From Strongylocentrotus purpuratus (lineage: Eukaryota; Echinodermata; Echinoidea; Camarodonta; Strongylocentrotidae): a stretch of DNA of 64,000 nt. The stretch spans positions 445,501 through 509,500 of the forward strand of contig NW_022145562.1 in NCBI RefSeq assembly GCF_000002235.5, read 5' to 3'. Position 1 is the stretch's first letter; the number at the start of each line of letters is the position of its first letter. Of the stretch, positions 24,605-35,565 are shown piece after piece. Below the pieces are notes generated by a model. It was not told the DNA's origin. It was given only the letters and a program-made list of their open reading frames with translations, and ran no database searches. Made by a program: the position numbers and the translations under genes.

Positions 24605-24748
24605 ACCCCCTACTTTCTCTTTCTCTCTCTCTCTCTCCCTCTCTCCCTCCCTCCTTCCCTCCCCTCTCTCTCTCTCTCTTTCTCTCTCTCCCTCCCCCTC
24701 CCTCCTCTCTCTCTTTCTCTATCCCTCTTTCTCCCTCTCCTTCTATCC
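24605..24748. repeat. CT-rich polypyrimidine tract
   Basis: CTCTCTC and CCCTC/TTTCTC mixtures on +. The Arg/Glu-rich minus-strand ORFs are artefacts. A short CCCTAACCCTAAC telomere-like stretch just upstream (24546-24560) is too short to be meaningful. Confidence 0.9.
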
Positions 24749-26005
24749 CGGATACCATGGTGACATCTCGAAGTAGAGCAATCATACACGTCGAACCTAA
24801 TTATGCTCAAACATGCTTCCATAAAGAATAACACATTATACATGATCCATTAGGGGAACGTTATGAAATGAAGTCAATACCTCCAACTCCCATAGGAACT
24901 CTGCTTAAACATACCAGGTTTACAAAATCATATGAAATAATTAGAGAAAAAGGATCGTGTTTGCTTTATGTATTATAATCATGCTCCCCGTAGATATGAC
25001 GTTTGATCTTTGAGTGGACCCAGTCATAGAAAATACGCAATATGAGCAGACAATGCAATGTGATGGAAAAGATATCCTGAAGATCGATCCCAAAATTATA
25101 TGTGTTGACTACTTTCTTTTACAATTAGGGCCTACAGCGAAAGTTGGGGTATCAGGAAGTCAGCGTCAGATGCAAATTATTAGGATTTTGGCGACTGTCG
25201 GTGATAATTAATGTTGGGGAAAAAAAGATAAGAGAAATATGCTCTGGACAATCTACCGTCTCTCTCACCCCCACACCCCCCCCCACCCCTCTCTCTCTCT
25301 CTCAGATGAAATACAAAGTTTGACAGTTCGTGAAAATAATCAAACCCATCAGCGGTTACCATGGCAACTGGTCCTGATAACATTATCATCTCGTCTATAA
25401 GTAGCCTAACGAGGAACATGGAAAAGTTTAATTTACCCCGGCGACAGTTTTCCCTGGCATTAATGCGTTCCACATATGTTCACTTTGATTATGGTACTTC
25501 ACATGGTATACAGATCTACTAATAAATGGAAAAGGCAATGTACGAAGGGGAGATGGAGAGTGATGTATCCAGCGCATGTCGACGGTCTGACAGCGCCGAA
25601 CGTCCCGGGAGAGTAATCATAAGCGGCCCGATGAAAAAATATATATTGCTCGTCGATGGTGAATAAGTCATTTAGACTGGCGAGACAGGATTGACAAGGA
25701 GAGTGGTCAAAGGGGACAATACTTCATTTATTGAGGTGATCTAAATTCTAAAAGAAAAACCATTTCATTGAAACACACGTGAATATTATATTAGGGGCCA
25801 CTGTGATGTGATATAGATTGCTCACTTATAAACGAACCAAGGTCAATCGAAAAATAATTTCTAATTTCTCGTCCGGCCCCACCCACTTCTGGTTTTCTGC
25901 ATGTCTCAAGTTTCTGGTAATTTATTATTTTTGTTCTAAAAGTGAAATCAAATGAATAACAATCTGAGGAATGGGGTTACCAGCACCATCACTGACTATC
26001 ATAAT
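24749..26005. other. Intergenic sequence, no gene recognised
   Basis: Only short ORFs. A CCCCACACCCCCCCCCACCCC patch with a CT tract lies near 25265-25305. Confidence 0.4.
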
Positions 26006-26416
26006 CATTATCAACATCATCATCATCATCAACAAACTCCTCATGATATCGAACACCATCATTACGACAAACATAATATTATCCACCATCACGGCCATCC
26101 CATCATCACCATCACCACCATCACCATCACCATCACCATCACTACCATCACCATCACTACCATTATCATCACTACCATCATCATCACCACCACTATCATC
26201 ATCATCACTACCATTATCATCACTACCATCATCATCACCACCACTATCATCATCATCACTACCATTATCATCACTACCATCATCATCACCACCACTATCA
26301 TCATCATCACTACCATTATCATCACTACCATCATCATCACCACCACTATCATCATCATCACTACCATCACCACTACTACCACCATCACTACTACCATCAC
26401 CACCACCATCACTAAC
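26006..26416. repeat. ATC/ACC trinucleotide array with a 51-bp higher-order unit
   Basis: Built of ATC, ACC and ACT triplets. From about 26150 to 26360 a 51-base unit, seen as a 17-residue Asp/Ser/Gly pattern on the minus strand, repeats four times almost unchanged. The 164-codon minus ORF and the 181-codon plus ORF are repeat-driven. Confidence 0.85.
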
Positions 26417-26819
26417 CAACCATCACCAGATTACCATATTATTTTGGATGGAGTAGAGATAGTAGACGACATAAACGATACACAGTGGTTCTTATAAGTC
26501 CTATAAAGTTAGAATAATAATGATAGGCAGGCGAATAATCTCACATTAAAAGAAAAATTATACAATTTTCAATTACTCTGAACATGACGTAAACGTCAAG
26601 GTGTGACGTTGATATAACGGGTGTCGATATAAACGGGTGTTGATATATTGATATAAGATTATAAAATGTTATTGTGAGACGGGAGGCTAAAAATAACAGC
26701 CATAAGTATCTGTAATCTAAAAGTCAGACATTTGGGGCTAAGGAATCAGACGAGACACGTAGGGCTATCGGCTCCCCAGGTTTGTCGTCACATATCCATT
26801 ATTGTGTTGCTTGATCGCT

Positions 26820-27035
26820 TACATGCTCTGGCTAACATGGCCCAGTGATCTCGTAACCATGAGGTCCCGGGTTCGAAGCCAAGTTAATGCGCTAGTGCCC
26901 ATTTGGTATTTTGGTAAGGCATTAATTCTCATTACCAAGTCTATATAGGAGAGAACTAAAAGCCGTCGGTTCCTTGTAGATACGTACTTACTTTCAAGCA
27001 GTGTACATGTACATGCTTTCTGAGGCTGAGCAGTC
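26820..27035 (+). mobile_element. tRNA-derived SINE fragment
   Basis: The segment CTCGTAACCATGAGGTCCC followed by GGGTTCGAAGCC (26850-26880) matches a tRNA anticodon arm plus a B-box promoter. An unrelated body follows (ATTTGGTATTTTGGTAAGGC...). This is the usual layout of a tRNA-headed SINE. The acceptor stem is not intact, so it is not a functional tRNA gene. Confidence 0.55.
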
Positions 27036-27606
27036 AGATGAAATAACCAAACCAACCAATACGATCTCTTGCATTTTCTTTCTATCTCTCCAACAATAAA
27101 TTTCATTTTGGGTTTTGAACCACGATGGCCATCAATCTCCTTCTGTCGTATTCCATTCTTTCCATGCATCCATCCTCCAGCCCCTTCTCCCTCTTCTCAT
27201 CCTCACCCAGTAGCGAATGGAGGGGGGGGGGGGGGTGCATTGTAAGGAACAAACGGCTCGTGCCCCCCCCCCCCCCCATGTTAACCCAATGTGGCATTAA
27301 TTTTTGTTTTTTAAAGGTTGACGCTTTCTGGTTCACTTTTTCAAATTTTCTATCCAAAAAGCAATGAAATTTGCAATGTGACATTTTTTTCAAAACTTCG
27401 ACCCCATTTTTATCAATCAATCTCTCTCTCTCTCTCTCCCTCTCTAATTATCTGTATATGCAAATTTTACGAATGTGCTCTTTCAGCTCACCTCATCTGC
27501 AGTTTACTACTTTCTTTATGAATCGACGATCCTGTCGCTTTAAATAGAGGGGGATTTTGAAACAAAATCCTGGATTGAGCTCATGCTGCAATGATAATTA
27601 TAAACC

Positions 27607-27993
27607 TTAAAGATAAACTCCAGTTCTGGTAAAAAAAAAAAAAAAATAATTCTCACAGAATCAATCGAAACTTACACTGAATGTTCAAGATTACAAATAA
27701 ATGTCATGTGCCAAACAATTTTGGAAGAAACGTATACTGGCTGAGTAATGAGCATAGAAAGACAAGGAAATCAAGGTAGTACTAGCCCCGACACCATGTG
27801 TGTTGTCCCATATATAGCTTTCTGTGTACAGTGCTTGTTACTTTACCAAGACTCGGTCAATGATTTTTGATGACTCCAGAACCTTGCAGTGCACACCAAT
27901 ACTTAGATGCTACATGATCAACTGTTTCTGATCCTTTCCATACCTTTTCTTTCACAATGCAATCGCATTACCAGTCCTAAAGTTTATCTTTAA
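27607..27993. mobile_element. TTAA-flanked MITE, copy 2
   Basis: TTAA at 27607-27610 and 27990-27993, ends AGATAAACTCCAGTTCTGG and, less well kept, CCAGTCCTAAAGTTTATCT. It shares with copies 1 and 3 the ACTGGCTGAGTAATGAGCAT and CCCCGACACCATGTGTGTTG segments. A poly(A) run follows the left end. Confidence 0.8.
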
Positions 27994-27994
27994 G

Positions 27995-28292
27995 TCAGTC
28001 AGGAACCCCATGAATTTTACAAGCAGATCGCTTGTCTGATTATTAAGATATTTATGATTGGAAATCGAAACCAAATTTCGCGTTTTCCTCACGGTTTTTA
28101 TAACACTACTGTCTATTGGGGAAAACGAGTATAGTAAAACCTGTCACTCAAAGATTTTTACTTTTTGAGGCACTTCATGATCATTTTGAAGCGCGATTTT
28201 TTTTTTAGGGCTTTAATATTACACCATATCACAGGCACTGATAACACGTAGGGCCATGCATCTCAGATTTAATATTGTTAAACGATGCCTTT
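27995..28292 (-). repeat. Dispersed repeat, copy B
   Basis: Reverse-oriented counterpart of copy A at 17525-17795, starting with TCAGTCAGGAACC directly at the right TTAA of the MITE and ending AACGATGCCTTT. The MITE therefore sits exactly at the edge of this repeat. Confidence 0.65.
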
Positions 28293-29193
28293 AATTATTA
28301 ATGCTCGCCCTCTTCGCTACACCCTCTTGCCCCCCCCCCCCCCCTCCCCCCCCCCCCCCCATTTATTCGTCTGGCTAAATCCTTTCCTTTCCTCCATCTT
28401 CCACCTAAATTTCAACACAATCTAATGACGTCCGAGTATTTCCCCCTAGTCCCCAGATGTTAGAGATATCGTGCAATATTTTCCTTTCTCTGGTTGCGAT
28501 TTCATAGAAGAGGGAAAAAATAACCTTGGCTCCTCTAAAGGTCACTCGAGGTCACGACTCGTCACGTGAAGGGGTCATCCTGCTGCAGGGCATTGTGGGT
28601 AATAACTGAATGATGTCGAATGAGGGTATATTTATTGACGGAATATTCAAGGTTAGAAGGGAGGGACATTTTTGCAAATGAAGAGAGTCCGTTTAAAAAA
28701 ATCGTAAGAATAGAAGAGACATAATAAAAAGCAAGAATCTTAATTTTGATATTATAGAAAAGATAACATTAGTTTGTCAGAGATCTCGATCAAATACAGA
28801 ATGTATGACAATGAAACATTTTTTTTATTTTTTCATTTTGTTGTAACTATTAAAACTGTGCCTCCACAGCCACCCCTCCCCCCCCCCCCCCTCGGGACCC
28901 TACACAACAAATGGTCACAACTTTATAGGCAGAATGGTAGTACTTTGCAAGAAAATAAAAATTAGGTCTTTGTTCAAAATAATCACTTTATCATCTGTAA
29001 ATAATCAGAATAAATTTCAAGAGGCATTTCAAAACTTGATGAACTGAGGCGACAACAAATCCACTTTGCTTCATAAACTTCATATATGTTTCTCCAAGAT
29101 TCAAGAATAGACTGCTATATATTACAAAGATAATTTTTTAACTAAAATAAAGGGAGAACATGTCTCAGGGTCAGTGTCTTGTATCTGTGTTAA
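28293..29193. other. Intergenic sequence with poly(C) runs
   Basis: Two C15 runs at 28330-28360 separated by one T, and a C14 run at 28878-28891. No gene recognised. Confidence 0.45.
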
Positions 29194-29499
29194 TTACAAC
29201 ACAGTGTTTCTATCCCCACAAAGACGAAAAACTTTGTGATACCAAGTTCGACATTCAACAATGGGTCTGTTTGATTTCGCACACACATCTTGGGTTTTGG
29301 AATGAGATTTCCGCGGTTTGGGAGCGTCGTCATTGACATGTGTATACATCAGGACGCCGACGTTGATGGTGACAATGATGAGGGTGGTGATGGCAGCTGC
29401 CCGATGGCGATGATCATCAGGATTAGAAAATGGAAACATGTAAAGCTGTGGATTGTTGCTTGAAGGGTGATGGAGCATGCAGATATTTGAAGGATGCAT
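29194..29499 (-). CDS. Short ORF with hydrophobic segment and cysteines (uncertain)
   Basis: A 101-codon ORF bounded by an in-frame upstream TGA. It has a hydrophobic stretch at about residues 35-53 (ITTLIIVTINVGVLMY), a basic PKPRK segment, then a C-terminal part with three cysteines (C...VEC...RLCGD). Codon third positions look less random than in neighbouring ORFs. The layout could fit an exon of a small secreted or single-pass protein, with a splice acceptor candidate (CATCGGGCAG) just before the hydrophobic part. I recognise no family and it may be chance. Confidence 0.22.
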   Translation of the reverse strand: MHPSNICMLHHPSSNNPQLYMFPFSNPDDHRHRAAAITTLIIVTINVGVLMYTHVNDDAPKPRKSHSKTQDVCAKSNRPIVECRTWYHKVFRLCGDRNTVL

Positions 29500-29772
29500 T
29501 AGATGTTTATCTGTTCCAAATCACTGACAACATGCTTCTAAAGATGCGGACGAGAACAGGTCATACATGCAATTCCGTTCTGACAGATACTGTCTAGGAG
29601 TTATTCTGGCCAAATTAAAACTCCTTGTTCTGACTATTGAATAAAAATTGAAGTGTTTAGAGAGGTTTGGAGTCATCAAAGTTATAATAATCACAACTTG
29701 ACCAAATATAAGATCCCGCTGAAAATCACAAACAATTTTAAAGTCTGTCGTTTTGAGGGAAGTACTAACTAT

Positions 29773-30196
29773 TATCTTTCAAATGCCGTTAGAATTTAAC
29801 CTCTTCATTGTTTCGGCCTGCAAATGGAAGATAGGCCCCCTAGTACCTTTGAAGTCATCGATGGGCTACACAACCGTGGAATCTGGTCTTCATTTGAAAA
29901 AGATAAGAGAACACTTCACTAGCAATTTTTCATAAAACTTCGCTGCTTTGGTATTCTTTCATAAAAAGAGCGACAAACTTACAATTTGAGCTATTATTCA
30001 ATTTAACCAAAATCTAACCCATTCTTCAAAATATGATATAATTGTTACAGACTTTTAAAAGGGGGGAATATAGGCAAACAATGAAAGATGACATCAACGA
30101 TATTTCACTTCCTTGAAAGGTACTAGGGGGCCTATGTTCCATTTGCAGGCCGAACAAAATTGAAAAGGTTAAATTCCAACGGCATTTGAAGGATAA
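29773..30196. mobile_element. MITE-like element with about 80-bp inverted repeats
   Basis: The left arm (29773-29852, with CTTTCAAATGCCGTT, TTCGGCCTGCAAATGG and GGCCCCCTAGTACCTTT) is repeated in inverse at 30115-30196 with about ten differences. The spacer is about 260 bases with no ORF. No clear target duplication. Confidence 0.65.
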
Positions 30197-30200
30197 TTAA

Positions 30201-32343
30201 GGGTGCGTTCAATCGAATTTTCGAAGCTAGAATCACAAACATGAATCACAAATCAAAACGCCGTTACAAAAAACAAGGTCACTGCGGTTAGCGTTCAAGC
30301 GATTTTTCATCAACGCTGATTCTAGCTCATTTCGAGCCCAGCCACTCCGCATCACACTCGCAGTTTGACCCAGGAAGTATAGGTCAACTTCGGCGCGCGC
30401 TTTTTGGAATTGTTTACGGCCGACTGTCGACTGCTGTTTTGAGCATAGATCGCAATAATAAAACAAAGAATGAGAAGGTGATGGATGGAAGAAACAAAAA
30501 ATAACATAAGGAAAGACAGAAAGAGAAAGTGATAGAGTTATTAAAACGAAGAATAACGTAAGAGAAGGTGATATAGGGATATAAGGAAGAAACAAAGAAT
30601 GACATAAGGAAAGGCAGAAAGAGAAAGTGATAGAATTATAAAAACAAAGAATAACATAAGAGAAAGTGATAGAAGGAAGAAACAAAGAATAACATAAGGA
30701 AAGACAGAAAGAGAAAGTGATATAATGATTGAAACAAAGAATAACATAAGAGAAAGTGATAGAATTATAAAAACAAAGAATAATATAAGAGAAGGTGATA
30801 GAAGGAAGGAACAAAGAATAACATAAGGAAAGACAGAAAGAGAAAGTGATAGAATGCTTAAAACAGAGAATTACATTAAAAAAAAGCTGATAGAAGGAAA
30901 AAACAAAGATTAACATAAGAATAGAAGGAAAAAACAAAGAATAACATAGGAATAAAAGGAAGAAACAAAGAATAACATAAGGAAAGACAGAAAGAGAAAG
31001 TGATAGAATGATTAAAACAAAGAATAACATAAGAGAATGTGAGTGAAGGGAAAAAAACAAAGATTAACATAAGAATAGAAAGAAGAAACAAAGAATAACA
31101 AAAGAGAAAGTGATAGAATTATAAAAAACAAAGAATTACATAAGAAAAGCTGATAGAAGGAAAAAAAAACTAAGAATAACATAAGAATAGAAAGAAGAAA
31201 CAAAGAATAACAAAAAGAGAATGTGATACAAGGAAGAAACAAAGAATAACATAAGGAAAGACAGAAAGAGAAAGTGATACTAATGATTAAAACAAAGAAT
31301 AACATAAGAGAATGTGAGTGAAGGGAAAAAACAAAGATTAACATAAGAATAGAAAGAAGAAACAAAAAATAACAAAAGAGAAAGTGATAGCGGAATTATA
31401 AAAACAAGGAATTACATAAGAAAAGCTGATAGAAGGAAAAAAACAAAGAATAACATAAGAATAGAAGGAAGAAACAAAGAATAACAAAAAGAGAAAGTGA
31501 TAGAATTATAAAAACAAAGAATAACATAAGAATAGAAGGAAGAAACAAAGAATAACAAAAAGAGAATGTGATACAAGGAAGAAACAAAGAATAACATAAG
31601 GAAAGACAGAAAGAGAAAGTGATACTAATGATTAAAACAAAGAATAACATAAGAGAATGTGAGTGAAGGGAAAAAACAAAGATTAACATAAGAATAGAAA
31701 GAAGAAACAAAAAATAACAAAAGAGAAAGTGATAGCGGAATTATAAAAACAAGGAATTACATAAGAAAAGCTGATAGAAGGAAAAAAACAAAGAATAACA
31801 TAAGAATAGAAGGAAGAAACAAAGAATAACAAAAAGAGAAAGTGATAGAATTATAAAAACAAAGAATAACATAAGAATAGAAGGAAGAAACAAAGAATAA
31901 CAAAAAGAGAAAGTGATAGAATTATAAAAACAAAGAATAACATAAGAATAGAAGGAAGAAACAAAGAATAACATAAGGAAAGACAGAAAGAGAAAAAGAT
32001 AGAAGGAAAACAAGGTATAACATAACGGAAAAGGCCACGATAAAGAGCATGGTATAGTAAACGCAAATTGCATGAAAAGCAGGCGCGCGGTTTTTGCCCA
32101 AACCGGAACAGGCTCCGTCATACAATCATGATTGAAAACTCCGTCCGTTCAATCGAATTTTAGCGACCGTGATTCTGCAGAATCATGATACAAAACGCAT
32201 CTTTTTCAGCGTTTCATGTTTGTGTTTTCAAACACGTTTATTTTTACGACCGACCAAAAAATCGCTTGAACGCATTGCGTTTTAAACTAAACGTCTTTAG
32301 AAACCGTGATTCTAGGGTGAAAAAGTGTCGATTAAACACACCC
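30201..32343. mobile_element. TIR element carrying a 1.5-kb minisatellite
   Basis: The left end GGGTGCGTTCAATCGAATTT (30201) and the right end, which reads GGGTGTGTTTAATCGAC on the minus strand (ending 32343), are imperfect inverted repeats. Both are followed inward by CTAGAATCAC. The GGGTG(C/T)GTT start and the neighbouring TAA/TTA trinucleotides recall PIF/Harbinger elements, but the flanking triplets do not match exactly, so the class is uncertain. Unique arms of about 270 and 330 bases flank the repeat array. No transposase is present. Confidence 0.6.
30470..32010 (-). repeat. Minisatellite array inside the TIR element
   Basis: Built from variants of AACAAAGAATAACATAAG, GAAAGACAGAAAGAGAAAG and TGATAGAATTATAAAAAC, giving units of about 60-75 bases. 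A higher-order block recurs: AATGTGAGTGAAGGG occurs at 31036, 31311 and 31656 (spacings 275 and 345). The minus strand is stop-poor, which creates ORFs of up to 275 codons with Phe/Leu/Ser repeats. These are not genes. Confidence 0.85.
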
Positions 32344-32379
32344 TTAGTAAAAAATCTGATTTGTATACCCTGGTAAGAT

Positions 32380-32640
32380 ATTAACCTGCACTTGCTACTC
32401 TCCACCCAGGTGTCAAATGGGTACCCGGTAGGATGCGGCTGTCATTGTTGGTCAAACAGCTTATGAGCGTCAAGTAACGCCCGGTTGGAATGTTCCCCAG
32501 GGAGTGGAAATTGTGCACACAGTGTGTGCGGGCAAGCACTGAATCCAATGACCGGGGTAATAATATATTTATAAAGCGCTTAGAGACATTTGTATTAAGC
32601 GCTATATAAAAATTAAATATTATTATTATTATTATTAATG
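32380..32640 (+). mobile_element. SINE 3' region with (ATT)n tail
   Basis: The body CAGGTGTCAAATGGGTACCC ... GTTCCCCAGGGAG leads to TATTTATAAAGCGCTTAGAG, AAGCGCTATATAAA and an (ATT)n tail at 32618-32638. This tail style is common to SINEs of marine invertebrates (established knowledge of the repeat type, not a database match). The tRNA-like head is not obvious. Confidence 0.5.
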
Positions 32641-33012
32641 ATGTACGTTTTGTGCTGCACAAAGTATCAATCATTTTAATTAACAATAACACATCAATGA
32701 CATTACATATTAACAATCATATTGTATACACAACAGAAGAGTAATATTGATTGAGCAATAATTGTTTTAAAAGGATATTTAGACATAGATCTGCATACTA
32801 TTAGATCGACAAAAGATATAAACGCAAATTGTTGTTTAAAGCAGTTTGACACATAGTATGTATGTATGGTCAAGCTGATATCCATGGATACTCATCTATG
32901 AGTTAAAATGGCAAAACTTGACTTACTTGTAAACAAGCTTGGAAACTACACCAGTCGTGTATAGGCCTACATGGGTAACATTCTAATACAGCTGTTTGTT
33001 TCTGTTTTACAG

Positions 33013-33176
33013 GCCTTCTATCAGCGATCAACAAGGCCATGTTTCTCTTTAGACATCACCATTCTAAAATTCTTGACCGTGGTCATCTCTCATCGGGTTC
33101 ACAACTGCCCTTTGACTTGACTGACCGATGGACGAATGGACGAGTTGTCCGGAATATTGACCAGTGCAGGAGGCAG
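33013..33176 (+). other. Possible isolated exon
   Basis: A polypyrimidine acceptor (CTGTTTTACAG) precedes a 164-base stretch that is open in one frame for 54 codons and ends at a CAG/GTTTAT donor-like site. The peptide (Ala-Ile-Asn-Lys... with HHH and DLTDRW segments) has no recognised domain, and no neighbouring exon can be joined. Weak candidate. Confidence 0.15.
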
Positions 33177-33731
33177 GTTTATGGTCAATATTCAACCTGA
33201 TTTATATAACGACCAGTGCTTTTCTTATAATGATTTGATGTATATATTTCATATGCAGCCAATGACTTTGAAATTGCTAAAAGTCTATACAAAATAGATT
33301 GGGCTCTCGGACCATGTAATTGGTCGCCATAAAAAAAGGTTGGTCAACTTGTATGTGGTTGTTTGACGTTAGAATCAGAGTTTCTTTCTTTTTCTTTTTT
33401 TATAAAGAAAACTTGATTGGAATGACAAGGATTGTAAAACACAATACATATAAACAGAGGGACAAAACTAGCTCAATATCCTTTTCTTTCCAATCTCATC
33501 ACTCAGTTCTCGACTTTCTACAAAAGGTCGTTTGGAAAACATCATGTTTTTATTTATGTATTTGGATTTGTTCTCAATTTTTTGTTGTTTTGTTTTCCCC
33601 TTTTACTTTCAGAAATACAGAGGGAGTTTGCCTTTCAATTATTAGTTGCAATATTTAATTCCATATAGTTTTATTTTCCTCATATACGTGTACGTGAAAG
33701 AGCTTTTGCAAACCACCATTAAAAAAAATTG

Positions 33732-34120
33732 TTAAAGATAAACTTGAGTTCTGGTAAAAAAGAAAATGAATTCTCACAGAATCTAACGAAACTTACACTG
33801 AATGTTCAAGATTACAAATAAATATCATGTGCCAAACAATTTTGGAAGAAAATATATACTGGCTGAGTAATGAGCATAGAAAGATAAGGAAATCAGGGTA
33901 GTACTAGCCCCGACACCATGTGTGTTGTCCCATATACATCTATCTGTGTAAGTGATTGTTACTTTACCAAGACTCTGCCAAATTTATGATGATTTTGATG
34001 ACTCTAGAACCTTGCATTACACACCATTACTTACATGCTATATGATCAACTTTTCTGATCCATTCCACACCTTTTCTTTCACAATGCAATCGCAATACCA
34101 GTACTCAAGTTTATCTTTAA
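33732..34120. mobile_element. TTAA-flanked MITE, copy 3
   Basis: TTAA at 33732-33735 and 34117-34120. Ends AGATAAACTTGAGTTCTGG and CCAGTACTCAAGTTTATCT form a compensating inverted repeat: both ends share TTGAG/CTCAA, unlike CTCCAG in copies 1 and 2. Interior as in copies 1 and 2. Confidence 0.8.
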
Positions 34121-34129
34121 GAGTGCTCT

Positions 34130-34258
34130 CAGTGGTGGTGCTACGTGCCTCCTCCCGTTATTTTCTGGCAGGGCGCGCGTTCCCCCAATCCAATTACAAT
34201 GACAATACTGCGGCAAGCAATGTGCCCCCTTTTATATACATGCCTGGATACGCCACTG
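34130..34258. mobile_element. Short MITE-like element with CAGTGG(T/C)G ends
   Basis: The left end CAGTGGTGGTGCTACG and right end TGGATACGCCACTG are imperfect inverted repeats of a hAT-like style. The element starts 10 bases right of TTAA copy 3. No target duplication seen. Confidence 0.45.
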
Positions 34259-35565
34259 GTATATACCCACTATAAATTGTCTGCAGTGTGTCTGGAACGC
34301 ATGCGCGCTGGGTTCCTTCAATCACTTTAACGATTTTCACCTTGTCAGTCACCGATCTGAATGTTACCACATTGCATTTATGCAATCATTGTGAATAACC
34401 ATAAAATACGCAATCTTAAACCAACACTTTAAACCGCTATTTACCATTATAATTGTTATCACAATTCAGCGACCAAATTTGTTTGAACACTGTCAGAAAA
34501 ACGTCGTAATGTCACGGTTAAACAGCGATTGTGTCGTTAAAAAGCGAGTGCCTGTCGTAAAAACCCATATAAAAATCACCGATAAAGTCAGCTTGTATTT
34601 CATCTTCTGTGTGGAGATAGTCTTGTGAATGGGACTGTAGTGATGCTTGATACATATTCGGGCACTTTGCTGCTTGCTGCGCCAAATATGATTTGATGAT
34701 TGAATGTCCAAATATTGGTGTTTCTCAATTCTAGAGGGTGCAGCTCCCTCCTCAACTCATTAGTCTTTGCCATGTTACAAGGATGGTTTTGTTGTTGTTG
34801 TTATTATTATTGTTGCTTAAACAAGAAGAAAAATTGTTGTTATTGTGTCTTTAAAGGGAGAAAAGGAAACAGCGATTATAAATCTATGTGAGGAATCATC
34901 TCCACAGCGTGATGATAATAATTGTGTTTCACTGTAGTGGATGTAACGGTTACCATAGTGACCCCGTGAATTTAAGAAGATATTAAATATTCTTTTAAAA
35001 ACATGCTTCTATTATTTTCTGTGGTCTTACATTATGAATGAAGATTAACATAGCGTGTAATTTTGCCATGTCCATGGTCGGATGAAGGGTGGGGTTGTTT
35101 GTGGGGGTAGGAAAGCAAGCCAGAAGCTGAAGGATCAGTGTATATTCCCCTTGCAACCCCTATATCATTCATCAATGTCGAAAACTGTAAAACGTAACTC
35201 CAAACTTCTGTCTTATTTTTACACTCGAAGGAAAACAACCAAACAAATAAAATCACTTTTTGGAATGCGTAGTATGGAATGCCGACGGAACATTCCTGCT
35301 TAGTTGTGAATGCGTTGTAACTAAGGGAATGATTCATAGTAAGCACATAGATGTTTTGTTTGTTTTATGAAATGTTGTATTTTTAAAACAGAAGTAGGAC
35401 AAATTTAAGCATAATATGCCTCCTGATATCGGTATTACATAAACATAAATTCATTTTCTATCCCTACATCGGTAATGATAAAGCATGAATAGGACTCAAC
35501 ACCTTCAATTTGATCTCAAATACTAAATTGATTAATTTTTCATAATTAATTAGTGGTCCAAGGGT
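34259..35565. other. Intergenic sequence
   Basis: AT-rich with small (TTG/TTA)n patches near 34790-34840. No gene recognised. The TTCATAATTAATTAGTGGTCCA block right before the first tRNA gene is part of the duplicated unit. Confidence 0.4.

Noticed and set aside
25925..26497. Asp/Ser/Gly-rich 164-codon and Thr/Ile-rich 181-codon ORFs
   Set aside because: Both strands and several frames are open through a trinucleotide array, so there is no evidence for selection on any frame.
26840..26900. Functional tRNA gene
   Set aside because: The B-box and anticodon-like arm are present, but no acceptor stem pairs and the downstream body is SINE-like.
30470..32010. CRISPR-like regular array
   Set aside because: Units vary in length and merge into one another, with no constant repeat separated by unique spacers, and the genome is eukaryotic.
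30233..32121. Minus-strand ORFs of up to 275 codons with hydrophobic repeats resembling membrane proteins
   Set aside because: They follow the minisatellite units, occur in more than one frame and have no recognisable domain. The membrane-like look comes from A/G-rich + strand sequence read in reverse.
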